Assembly: GCF_001542915.1 (NCBI RefSeq)
Contig: NZ_LNNH01000027.1
Location: 1-64,000, forward strand
Direction: 5' to 3'
Length of the DNA: 64,000 bases
Source: Peribacillus simplex
GTDB taxonomy: Bacteria > Bacillota > Bacilli > Bacillales > DSM-1321
A model generated the notes under the pieces. The model was not told where the DNA came from and searched no databases. It saw only the letters and a program-made list of their open reading frames with translations. Shown one piece after another: positions 1-7,620 of the stretch; within the stretch, counting starts at the first letter, position 1; every line of letters starts with the position of its first letter. Made by a program: the position numbers and the translations under genes.

Positions 1-48
1 GAAGAGCCCAAATCTCGTAACCTTTGGTCAAAATTTCAAAGGAATTTC

Positions 49-86
49 AAAAGGGGTTCGGAATTTTTTAATTCCGAACCCCTTTT
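49..86. terminator. Bidirectional intrinsic terminator
   Basis: Seventeen-base complementary arms (49-65 and 70-86) run from AAAAGGGG to CCCCTTTT around a four-base loop. A-rich and T-rich flanks let it work on both strands. It presumably ends a gene left of the window. Confidence 0.8.
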
Positions 87-99
87 GTCTACAAACTGG

Positions 100-128
100 G
101 ATGACCCTTAATCGGGTCATCTTTTTTT
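100..128 (+). terminator. Intrinsic terminator
   Basis: GATGACCC (100-107) pairs with GGGTCATC (114-121) over a six-base loop and is followed directly by a run of seven T. It sits just after the stem at 49-86, so transcription entering from the left is stopped twice before the peptide cluster. Confidence 0.75.
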
Positions 129-371
129 GTTATGAACGAACCTAGCATCCAGCTTTACGATGCAATCCGGTCTGTCTTCCTCGTTTTCCCTCAATCATCC
201 CTATGTATACTCCCAACCATTGCGATGGGCACCGTTTTCTCTTTGATATTTTCATCATGTCTTTCTCTTCCCGCGTAGCAAACACTCCAAATTCCTCATT
301 TTACAAAAATATATAGATTTTTCCATTTATTTGTAATATTATCTTCTTTATTAAAAGGCAGTCTTTAGGAA
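129..371. other. Intergenic region before the RiPP-like cluster
   Basis: No convincing gene was seen. The last 70 bases are very AT-rich and probably carry the cluster promoter, but no pair of -35 and -10 boxes with good spacing could be picked out. Confidence 0.5.
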
Positions 372-1184
372 ATGGAGGCGGGCGAAATAACGAAACGAAT
401 CGTGCACATTGAAGATTCAGATGTTGCGCTGGATCAGGGGGTACTTATAGGCGGTTTTCCAGTCGATTCTGTGATATTCAGTAACATCCTTTCTGATAGA
501 TCGAAAAGAGCCTCCCGAATGATATATTCCCAGTTTGGAATCAAGACTACGATAGCATTGCCATATACCGACAAAGATTCTAAATTATTAGCCGATTATG
601 TAAGCTTGTTATCGGAATTGAATATTGATCAAGTAATACTGAAGGTTGGAACGTGGGGGATCAATCATTCGTTCATGGATCCCGGTGGCTTCCAGCATCA
701 GGATCAACAATCAATCGAGGGTTTACAATCATGGATTTCCGAATTCAAAGAATATCATGACATTCCGATTTATTTACATCCCATTAGACAATTATCACTG
801 CCCCCCCAGTCATTTTATAAAAAGGTAATCACGGAGTTAAGCGGTTTACATGTTCCTTTATCCATCGATTTGGGACTGGTATTATCGGACTGTAAAAATT
901 GGGGAATGAAGTATAAAAAAGAAATCCTCGCATTGCTGAGGAGTAACCCTTCCATATCAATGTTTTGGTTAAGCGCTGTCAGGAAAGCTGGTGATGCTTT
1001 CATCCCGTGTGCTTGTGAAAGTGTGGATGATCAAATATGGGAGATGGTTGATCTTTTGATAGGTGAAGATGCTTCACTGATCTTAATGACCGACAGACTG
1101 TCCAGTGAAACCCAAATCACTTCGGATGTAGAAAAACTAATGAATGCAAAGGGAGCTGTGCCTAAACATGAATACTACGGTTAA
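372..1184 (+). CDS. MNIO/DUF692-like barrel protein lacking metal ligands (putative)
   Basis: This 270-residue protein opens the peptide cluster. I did not recognise it directly, but its strand-helix pattern tracks that of the MNIO (DUF692) enzyme encoded at 4285-5127. The segments IPIYLHPIR (131-139), VPLSIDLGL (161-169) and ISMFWLSAVR (195-204) fall where the MNIO protein has PFVIELGP, IPIILDIPH and IAEIHIGAS. At those places the metal-binding His and Glu residues are absent and only the Asp (D166) is kept. It could therefore be a pseudoenzyme or scaffold for the active MNIO; this rests on pattern comparison by eye. It overlaps the next gene by 17 bases. The start is uncertain: the AGGAA before ATG 372 abuts the start codon. 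Confidence 0.5.
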   Translation: MEAGEITKRIVHIEDSDVALDQGVLIGGFPVDSVIFSNILSDRSKRASRMIYSQFGIKTTIALPYTDKDSKLLADYVSLLSELNIDQVILKVGTWGINHSFMDPGGFQHQDQQSIEGLQSWISEFKEYHDIPIYLHPIRQLSLPPQSFYKKVITELSGLHVPLSIDLGLVLSDCKNWGMKYKKEILALLRSNPSISMFWLSAVRKAGDAFIPCACESVDDQIWEMVDLLIGEDASLILMTDRLSSETQITSDVEKLMNAKGAVPKHEYYG

Positions 1185-1986
1185 GCCTGAGCTGGCGTTA
1201 CAGGATTTGCTGGTGAAAATGAGCATCGATCCTAAGTGGAGTCCAGATATCAAGGATGGGAAATTCCAGCGAACAGTAAAAAAAATGAATAAGGAAGAAC
1301 TTCTTCAATTAAATGTAAGTGCGTTCCACTCAGAAAGAAAAGGAAGATGGTTACAGATTCTAGCCCACTTGATACCGATGTTTTCCATGGGCATTCCCTT
1401 GTTGAAGGATGAATTAAAATGCTCCAGTGATAATGAATTGATGGAAACGGATGTATTTAACGAATTCTTTTCATCTCCTTTTTTATGGAATATCGAATTC
1501 AGCATTCCTCATCCATTGGGCTATGGCAAAGGTATAGAAAAGGCGACTGCTTTCATTTACTTTCTTAGATCTTATAAGGAGATGCTTCCGCTAAAACTAG
1601 TGGAACTTTTCGAATTGGAATATGCCATATTCAAAGCTTCTTATAAATTGCCTAGCAAAAATACTTCCTTTTTGGTTGGAAAGCTCTATAAGAATACTTC
1701 AGCGACTATCATGAAAACGAAATACGATGTCTTGAGTGTAATTGAGGGCTGTGCCGACTTTCATGAACTATTGCCATGCGAATCTTTTTATATCATCTCG
1801 CCATTAAATAAGACTTATAGAATAAATTCAGATTACTATCGTCTTTTAGCTTCTTTTGAGGAAGGTCATGAAACGGATAACCTTACTGATGGTGAGCGGA
1901 ATATAATAACTTCCGCTTTAAAACTCAGAATACTATGCGCAAACCCAGTGGATATTGAAGAACAGCTGATTGCCCATAAACGATAG
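1168..1986 (+). CDS. Putative MNIO partner / precursor-recognition protein
   Basis: A 272-residue soluble protein with no named domain that I recognise. Its last 70 residues (FYIISPLNKTYRINSDYYRL followed by a helix pair containing LTDGE) resemble the small winged-helix end of partner proteins that hold the precursor for MNIO enzymes. Its position between an MNIO-like gene and the precursor genes fits that role; this is inference. ATG 1168 is preferred over ATG 1144 because the AAAGGGAG at 1148-1155 would then serve as its ribosome binding site, inside the end of the previous gene. That coupling suggests the two proteins are made together, perhaps as a complex. Confidence 0.5.
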   Translation: MNTTVKPELALQDLLVKMSIDPKWSPDIKDGKFQRTVKKMNKEELLQLNVSAFHSERKGRWLQILAHLIPMFSMGIPLLKDELKCSSDNELMETDVFNEFFSSPFLWNIEFSIPHPLGYGKGIEKATAFIYFLRSYKEMLPLKLVELFELEYAIFKASYKLPSKNTSFLVGKLYKNTSATIMKTKYDVLSVIEGCADFHELLPCESFYIISPLNKTYRINSDYYRLLASFEEGHETDNLTDGERNIITSALKLRILCANPVDIEEQLIAHKR

Positions 1987-2001
1987 GTATCATTTGTTTA
2001 G

Positions 2002-2027
2002 TACATGGATATGATTTGGCGCACCAA
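2002..2027. repeat. Left arm of a 26-bp inverted repeat flanking the precursor genes
   Basis: Bases 2002-2027 are the reverse complement of 2455-2480 at 25 of 26 positions. This arm lies just upstream of a TATAAT box (2030-2035) and covers the place where a -35 box would be; no TTGACA-like sequence is there. It could be a regulator site, a recombination site, or one strand of a long RNA stem. Confidence 0.85.
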
Positions 2028-2029
2028 TC

Positions 2030-2035
2030 TATAAT
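2030..2035 (+). promoter_or_regulatory. Possible -10 box for the precursor genes
   Basis: A perfect TATAAT lies 35 bases before the first precursor start. The expected -35 zone is inside the inverted-repeat arm and does not match consensus, which would fit an activator-dependent promoter. This would let precursors be made in excess of the enzymes. Confidence 0.4.
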
Positions 2036-2069
2036 AAATGTTACTACATAGTGGAAAGGAGGAATATTT

Positions 2070-2234
2070 ATGGATAAATCAATCAAAAACCAAGACTTAC
2101 AAACTGATAAAAAAGAACTTTCATTGAATGAATTGCAAGAGCTTGTTGCTCCCGGTTTTCTTGAGGCGAACCCAAATGGCGGCTTGACGGATGCCGTGCT
2201 TGGCCAGTTGCTTGGACCACGTACTGATAACTAA
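2070..2234 (+). CDS. RiPP-like precursor peptide 1
   Basis: A 54-residue peptide behind a very strong ribosome binding site (AAAGGAGG, seven bases before ATG). It has an acidic helical leader (KELSLNELQELVAPGFLEAN), a double glycine at residues 38-39, and a proposed core of LTDAVLGQLLGPRTDN. It contains no Cys, Ser in the core or aromatic residue in the core, so classic lanthipeptide or thiooxazole chemistry is excluded. Asp and Asn are the obvious targets for the amidotransferase, MNIO and HExxH enzymes encoded downstream. The leader resembles double-glycine bacteriocin leaders, but no C39 protease gene is present; the M16 pair may cut it. The GG cleavage point is an inference. Confidence 0.8.
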   Translation: MDKSIKNQDLQTDKKELSLNELQELVAPGFLEANPNGGLTDAVLGQLLGPRTDN

Positions 2235-2256
2235 TTCGGAAGGAGGCAAGGATCAT

Positions 2257-2421
2257 ATGAAAAATACGAAGAAGAATCCCGAACTTAATTCAGATAATAA
2301 AGAACTTTCATTGAATGAATTGCAAGAACTTGTCGCTCCTGGTTTTCTTGAAGCGAATCCGAACGGCGGCTTGACGGATGCCGTATTAGGTCAGCTGCTT
2401 GGACCGCGTGTAGATAATTAA
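2257..2421 (+). CDS. RiPP-like precursor peptide 2
   Basis: A second 54-residue peptide, 22 bases after the first, with its own AAGGAGG site. From residue 15 to the end it differs from precursor 1 only at residue 52 (Val for Thr), while 13 codons differ silently. Residues 2-14 diverge freely. The copies are therefore not a recent duplication, and both leader and core have been held by selection. The C-terminal VDN with adjacent Asp and Asn is a plausible modification site. Confidence 0.82.
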   Translation: MKNTKKNPELNSDNKELSLNELQELVAPGFLEANPNGGLTDAVLGQLLGPRVDN

Positions 2422-2454
2422 ACAGTATGAAAACTAGTATGTAAATTTATTATT

Positions 2455-2480
2455 TTGGTGCGCCATATCATATCCATGTA
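2455..2480. repeat. Right arm of the inverted repeat flanking the precursor genes
   Basis: This arm mirrors 2002-2027 and lies in the 98-base gap between precursor 2 and the asparagine-synthetase-like gene. Together the arms enclose exactly the two precursor genes. The gap shows no clear terminator, so the enzymes can be reached by readthrough. Confidence 0.85.
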
Positions 2481-2519
2481 TGCATTTGCGTATTATCATG
2501 TTCGATTTGGAGGTATAAC

Positions 2520-4295
2520 ATGTGCGGAATATCGGGTTTTTTTGGAAGGGAAGATAATAAACCTATCTATGTAAAGACTTGTTTAAATGAAATGGAGCAT
2601 CGAGGACCTGATGATTGCAGCATTGTGGAATTAGATGAAATCGTCATGGGAACAGTTAGATTGTCGATTAGGGATTCAAGTGAAAAAGCGAATCAGCCAT
2701 TCGTAAGTTCCTCTGGCCGGTGGATTATCACTTTCAATGGGGAGCTAAATAATTTTCAACAATTGAGGCATGAGCTGAACCGTTGTTGGGTGACGGAATG
2801 CGATACAGAAGTCCTGGCAGAGCTTTTTGAAACGTATGGGAAAGAAGGGGTGCGGAAATTAAAGGGGATGTATGCCATCGCCGCTTTCGATACGTATACG
2901 GACAAGCTTTTCTTAGCACGTGATTTCCCTGGAATCAAGCCGTTATATTGGACAAAAACGGAAATTGGCGCATATATCTATGCTTCGGAATTCCCTGCGC
3001 TCCTTAATACGTTGAAAGCCTTGGATGAAGATTGCAAAATGACGGAAGCACAAGTGTATGAATATCTCATGTACCGGGATACCCTGCTTGAACCCAATAC
3101 CTTGATAAATTCCATTAAAAAGGTCTCTCCAGGGGAAATTCTCGAATTAAGTCTTGATAAAGAGGCCCTTTCAGATAAGATGTCAGGTGTCCATGAAAAA
3201 AACGAGCCCTTAGATTTAGAAAGGCTTTTCACGAAGGCCATTACCAGCGTAATTGAACTGAAACAAAAAATGGGGATGTTTCTTTCAGGAGGAGTGGATT
3301 CTAGTACCGTTTTATCAGAAATGGTATCGCAAGGAGCCGAGGTGGAGGCATTTACTCTAAGGTATGAAAAAACAGGTGAATTCTCTTATTCCGAAGTGCC
3401 CTTTAGTAAGTATGTCTGTGAATTTTTGAATGTACCCCTGCATGAAGTGATTTTAACGGAAAAAGATTTTATTGAATTGTTGCCCCAAGCGTTAGCCAAC
3501 CAAGACGGATTATCGATGGATCCGACGATAGTCGCTTATTATGCATTAGGCGAAGCGGCAGAAAAAAGAGGCCTAAAGGTTGTTATTACCGGCACAGGAA
3601 GCGATGAAATATTCGGAAGCTATGATTGGCTGCATTCCGATTCAATAGAACGGTTCGATCATTGGATGAAATCGGCCACAACCAAAAGTCTTTTAAGGAT
3701 GGATGAACAAGTCTGGAAAAATATAAGTGATTCAAGTTTTCTGGACAGAAAACATAAAATTGAAACATTTATGTCTGTTGGAGGAAATTTAGGCGATGCG
3801 ATCCGGCTCTTCGGCTTTTATCATTTAGAAGCTGATGCACTGCCGCGGGTCGATCTTGGGACCATGAATTCCTCAGTGGAGTGCAGAGTGCCTTTGCTTG
3901 ACCAAGATTTTGTCCAGGCTGCCCTATCCATGTCGCCCGATAAGGAAAAAAGCCTTTTTCGCAGTCTCAGTAAGAATAGAATCCCCATTGAAATACAGCA
4001 AAGGCCAAAATGCGGGTTTCCGCATCCTGTATTTATATGGATGAAGCATGGCCAATTAGGACGGGTTGCTTATGACTTTTTAAAAATAAGTCAGCTGAAA
4101 GACGTGATCAATTTTGAGGAATTAGATAAATTCCTGAATGATGGCTCAAGCCTTTTAGGTAGGAATCCTTCTGCCCGCTTATATGATGTGGGGAGCTCGT
4201 TCTGGTATATATATAGTTTTGCACTATGGTGTGAGATACATAAGGTAAGATTACCTAATTTGAAGAAGTGTAAGGAGGTATATTATGAAAACTGA
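2520..4295 (+). CDS. Asparagine-synthetase-like glutamine amidotransferase of the peptide cluster
   Basis: A 591-residue class II glutamine amidotransferase fused to an ATP-pyrophosphatase domain. The N-terminus is MCGISGFF, so Cys2 becomes the catalytic N-terminal Cys; FNGELNN (72-78) and D95 in CDTEV complete the glutaminase site. The P-loop SGGVDSS is at 256-262. An intact glutaminase half is notable because many lasso-peptide cyclases of this fold have lost the catalytic Cys. In this setting it may amidate a core Asp or the C-terminus, or form an isopeptide or lactam bond. It is less likely to be a housekeeping AsnB, given that it overlaps the MNIO gene by 11 bases inside a peptide cluster. 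GGAGG lies before ATG 2520. Confidence 0.85.
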   Translation: MCGISGFFGREDNKPIYVKTCLNEMEHRGPDDCSIVELDEIVMGTVRLSIRDSSEKANQPFVSSSGRWIITFNGELNNFQQLRHELNRCWVTECDTEVLAELFETYGKEGVRKLKGMYAIAAFDTYTDKLFLARDFPGIKPLYWTKTEIGAYIYASEFPALLNTLKALDEDCKMTEAQVYEYLMYRDTLLEPNTLINSIKKVSPGEILELSLDKEALSDKMSGVHEKNEPLDLERLFTKAITSVIELKQKMGMFLSGGVDSSTVLSEMVSQGAEVEAFTLRYEKTGEFSYSEVPFSKYVCEFLNVPLHEVILTEKDFIELLPQALANQDGLSMDPTIVAYYALGEAAEKRGLKVVITGTGSDEIFGSYDWLHSDSIERFDHWMKSATTKSLLRMDEQVWKNISDSSFLDRKHKIETFMSVGGNLGDAIRLFGFYHLEADALPRVDLGTMNSSVECRVPLLDQDFVQAALSMSPDKEKSLFRSLSKNRIPIEIQQRPKCGFPHPVFIWMKHGQLGRVAYDFLKISQLKDVINFEELDKFLNDGSSLLGRNPSARLYDVGSSFWYIYSFALWCEIHKVRLPNLKKCKEVYYEN

Positions 4296-5127
4296 AACAC
4301 AACTGGCAAATGAAGTGATTTCAGGGAAAAGATTAGGGATCGGAGTGGCTTGGATAGACTCTCCGGAATATTTGGACTTTATAAATAAAGAGTTGGATCC
4401 TTCCTTCCACTATATTGAGGTGCACCTCCCATCGAATATTAATAATGTGCCATCGAATTTCGAGAAGATCGCTCATTGCAGCACGCTGCCATTGGCCGAT
4501 TTACATGAACCGACAAGAAAGATAATAAAGGATGTTTTCCATCAAGCCAAGGAAATTGAAGCCCATTGGATAGGCGAGCACCTTTCAATTTTGGGAACGA
4601 CGGATGGGCTTCAATTCGGTTATATTTTTGCTCCGATAAAAGATGAAGACCTGAAGGATAGAGTGATAAGAAGGATAAAAAGATATCAAGAAACCTATGG
4701 AATTCCATTTGTCATTGAATTAGGCCCCCGCTATCATGATTGGGGCGGAGTCGATGTTCTGGAGGACTATACCTTACTGAAAGAGATTTCCATTGAAGCC
4801 AATATTCCAATCATTCTCGATATTCCTCATACATGGGCAACAGCCAAAGCCTTTAATAAATCATTCGAGGAATTGTTAAGCTTCTTAAAAGGGGCCCATA
4901 TTGCCGAAATTCATATCGGGGCAAGTGGCGTATCCAAAAAAGGGCAAATCTCATTTGAACAAAGTTGGAATCAGTTGGTCATTTGCCTTGAAATGTTCCC
5001 TGAAGTTAGGGGAATTACAGTCGAGCTGGGAAAAAATACGAAAACGGAAGACTATTGCAATACAATAAGGGAAGTATCTAAACGGTTCCAAAGCAGTAAA
5101 TGGAGGATAAATGATGAAAACAATTGA
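4285..5127 (+). CDS. MNIO (DUF692) family iron oxidase
   Basis: A 280-residue TIM-barrel protein with the spaced ligand pattern of multinuclear non-heme iron-dependent oxidative enzymes: E98-H99 in GEHLS, E135 in VIELGP, D169 and H172 in ILDIPH, H200 in EIHIG and E237 in VELGK. The family modifies Cys, Asp or Asn in peptides (methanobactin, 3-thiaglutamate, aminopyruvate and bufferin pathways). The precursors here have no Cys, so an Asp or Asn target is expected. The usual Asn after the family Glu (EN) is Leu here, so this is a divergent branch. Ribosome binding site AAGGAGG; start inside the end of the previous gene. Confidence 0.75.
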   Translation: MKTETQLANEVISGKRLGIGVAWIDSPEYLDFINKELDPSFHYIEVHLPSNINNVPSNFEKIAHCSTLPLADLHEPTRKIIKDVFHQAKEIEAHWIGEHLSILGTTDGLQFGYIFAPIKDEDLKDRVIRRIKRYQETYGIPFVIELGPRYHDWGGVDVLEDYTLLKEISIEANIPIILDIPHTWATAKAFNKSFEELLSFLKGAHIAEIHIGASGVSKKGQISFEQSWNQLVICLEMFPEVRGITVELGKNTKTEDYCNTIREVSKRFQSSKWRINDENN

Positions 5128-6283
5128 TTTTAAGAATTTATTGACTCCGGCTCCTTCGAATATTGGAAGGGATGTTCATAAACAATTACTTTCTCTCAGA
5201 AATATTAAAGCGTTAGAGCTAATCCTTCAATCAAACAAGGAGGAAAATCTAAATTGGCTGGGAAAGGCAATCGACCTGCTCAAGACCTGCGATGCAGCGG
5301 AAAGGGATCATGTCCTTAATAAGCCATATGTTTATTTATGGATTGAAAAGTATAAAAATTTCACTTCCATGGGCGAAACCGAAAAGCAAACTTGGATTTG
5401 GAAAGGATTTGTGCACATATTCTTACAATTGAACAAAAGGGTAAATCCTGTGCTGGAAAGTTTAAGGCTCAGATTTACCGTGAAACCAAAGGATATTTTT
5501 TTCTTGAAGGACATGACAGAAAATCAAGCTGCTAAAGAAATCTTGGTAATAAGCGAAAATAACCACATCACTTTTGAAGTGGAACATGTCCTGTACAGTT
5601 TCGATGTTCATACCTTTCATAAAGCATTTACCCTTCCATTCATTACGAACGAAGTTTTTTGGTTTGAGGAATATGTGAACATTGCATCCTCTGCGGAATT
5701 GCGCATGAATATGGAAATAACTGAAGTAGTGTCCGAAGACATTAATAACTCCTTTGAAGAAGCGTTGCAATTAATCAAGATCAGCTGGCCAGAAATGTTT
5801 GCCGAGATTGATGGAAACATAGAGAATATCGTATTCTTCAACCCGCCTGGTCTGCCGTTCTTTTCCGATTTTCGAGTGCATGGAACCATCTTTGCCTGCC
5901 ATGTTGCAAGACCTGTGGTGAAAATTGCTGAATGGTTAATTCATGAAGCAAGCCATAATAGATTGAATACAATCATGTGCGCTAGGCCCCACATTTTTAA
6001 CGATATGAAGCCAATTTACACTTCACCATGGAGAGATGAATTAAGGCCGTTATACGGTATTTATCATGGATGTTTCGTCCATTGCAGAGTATTGCATTTC
6101 TATCGGCTATTGAAGAAAAAACGGGCCACTTACAAGGGAGTATCAATGGAATCGGAAATAGAGAGAATCAGCGAAGAGCTGCAATTGGGTTTATCAACGA
6201 TTGAAGAACATGCATCATTGTCTCCTGATGGTGAAGCGCTTGTACATGGTATGCAAAACTTGGTTATAGCTGATTCCAAGTAA
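5111..6283 (+). CDS. aKG-HExxH-type peptide beta-hydroxylase
   Basis: A 390-residue protein with the family signature near its C-terminus: HEASH at 278-282, then SPWRDELRP (305-313) and the downstream YHGCFVHCRV with H319. This family, first noticed as an HExxH motif protein near RiPP genes, is now regarded as 2-oxoglutarate/iron-dependent and hydroxylates the beta carbon of residues such as Asp, Asn or His in precursor peptides. Residues 1-250 form a poorly conserved helical region that may bind the leader. The gene overlaps the MNIO gene by 17 bases and has GGAGG just upstream. ATG 5114 is an equally good start. Confidence 0.82.
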   Translation: MMKTIDFKNLLTPAPSNIGRDVHKQLLSLRNIKALELILQSNKEENLNWLGKAIDLLKTCDAAERDHVLNKPYVYLWIEKYKNFTSMGETEKQTWIWKGFVHIFLQLNKRVNPVLESLRLRFTVKPKDIFFLKDMTENQAAKEILVISENNHITFEVEHVLYSFDVHTFHKAFTLPFITNEVFWFEEYVNIASSAELRMNMEITEVVSEDINNSFEEALQLIKISWPEMFAEIDGNIENIVFFNPPGLPFFSDFRVHGTIFACHVARPVVKIAEWLIHEASHNRLNTIMCARPHIFNDMKPIYTSPWRDELRPLYGIYHGCFVHCRVLHFYRLLKKKRATYKGVSMESEIERISEELQLGLSTIEEHASLSPDGEALVHGMQNLVIADSK

Positions 6284-6306
6284 AGATTGAAACTTGAAAG
6301 TGATCG

Positions 6307-7620
6307 ATGGTCATTACGGCATCCAAATTAGTTGGGGGTATCTTATTGCATTTATTTCATCCATTTAAGAAATACACACCATTATTAAATGAAAAAAGGT
6401 TTACTTATTTATGCTTATCGGAGTCTTTTTCTACCCTTGGGAATATGGCCCAAGGGATAGCTCTAGCAGCATATATTTTCACCTTATCACAGTCGATATT
6501 CATCTTTGGTCTATATCTCATCATTCGTTTCGCCCCGCAATTCTTACTATTTTCCATAGCTGGGAATATAGTCGATAAATATTCAAGACGGTTCACCTTA
6601 ACGATCATCAATCTCTTGTTGGCTCTTTTGACATGTGTAATGGCTTTTAATGCTCATAGTACAACCATCATCCTTATTATCACGCTTCTGATTGGGATCA
6701 TCGAGCTGCCTTATCATCCTGCACTGTCCTCAAGCATTCCTGCATTGGTGAAGAAAGACCAGCTAGGGCTAGCTAATGGTCTAATCGGGATATTGACAAG
6801 TATAGCCAGAGTGATCGGTTCAGCTATTGCCGCTTTCGGATTATTAAATGACACTGTAATCGGTTTATTGATTTTCAATGCGGTTACATTTTTCATTGCC
6901 GGAATGATAACATGGACGAAGCTCCCCACTGCCAATGAAGATAGTGACCGAGCCCAAATGAAGGGGACTGAGGAAAGTGACGATCTTGAGCAAAGCGGGT
7001 TAAGCACTAGCATTACCTATATCCAAAAACACTCGGTTCTAAAAAACCTGATTTTCGGCTCTTTTTTGGTTTGGGGATGTCTAAGTATCACAGATGTTTT
7101 GTTAGTGCCCTTATTGAATTCCACGATTCAAGGCGGAGAGAAGTATTACGGGATTTATCGGTTCATTGCAGCCTTAGGCATGTTAATTGGGAATTACTTG
7201 GCTGTTCCTTGGAGAGAACGATATTTATCCTTGAAAAGAACTAAATATGGATTTGTAGTCCCGTTAGTCATTTTATCATTCAGCAGTATCGGCATTGCTT
7301 TCTCCCCACTCATATTAGGTCCGATATTATATTTGTTTTTATGGATAGCGATGTTTTTGCCTTCCAATCTCTTGAATGTTGAACTTCAATCCACCCCTAA
7401 TAACATTAGGGGCAAGGTCATTTCGATAGCGGATGCATTGGATGGAATTCTCTTTATCTTGTTAACGGGTCTTTTACCTTATTTATCTCATTTCATAAGC
7501 GTGAAAAAATTGCTGATAGCCGCATCGATACCCTTCGTGGTGATAAGCTTGATTTTAACCTATAGGTTTATAAAATCGGTTTATATCAATAAAAAGAATA
7601 AAGGCTTGGAGTTAACATGA
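6307..7620 (+). CDS. MFS transporter, probable exporter of the modified peptide
   Basis: A roughly 437-residue membrane protein with about twelve hydrophobic segments and a charged central loop (about residues 208-235), typical of major facilitator efflux proteins of the MFS_3/enterobactin-exporter type. Its place between the tailoring enzymes and the proteases points to export of, or self-protection against, the peptide. The start is uncertain: ATG 6307 has a poor ribosome binding site, whereas TTG 6346 follows a run of GGGGG at suitable spacing and would give a protein 13 residues shorter. The last bases overlap the next gene by four (ATGA). Confidence 0.82.
   Translation: MVITASKLVGGILLHLFHPFKKYTPLLNEKRFTYLCLSESFSTLGNMAQGIALAAYIFTLSQSIFIFGLYLIIRFAPQFLLFSIAGNIVDKYSRRFTLTIINLLLALLTCVMAFNAHSTTIILIITLLIGIIELPYHPALSSSIPALVKKDQLGLANGLIGILTSIARVIGSAIAAFGLLNDTVIGLLIFNAVTFFIAGMITWTKLPTANEDSDRAQMKGTEESDDLEQSGLSTSITYIQKHSVLKNLIFGSFLVWGCLSITDVLLVPLLNSTIQGGEKYYGIYRFIAALGMLIGNYLAVPWRERYLSLKRTKYGFVVPLVILSFSSIGIAFSPLILGPILYLFLWIAMFLPSNLLNVELQSTPNNIRGKVISIADALDGILFILLTGLLPYLSHFISVKKLLIAASIPFVVISLILTYRFIKSVYINKKNKGLELT

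Noticed and set aside
142-258. 38-residue basic frame on the minus strand before the peptide cluster
   Set aside because: Only a weak ribosome binding site, no recognisable pattern, and it ends against two plus-strand terminators.
2070-2421. Lanthipeptide, sactipeptide or thiooxazole precursor
   Set aside because: The peptides contain no Cys and the cluster has no LanM, radical SAM or YcaO gene.
2520-4295. Housekeeping asparagine synthetase
   Set aside because: It overlaps the MNIO gene and sits within a peptide cluster; length and context favour a dedicated enzyme, though this is not proven.
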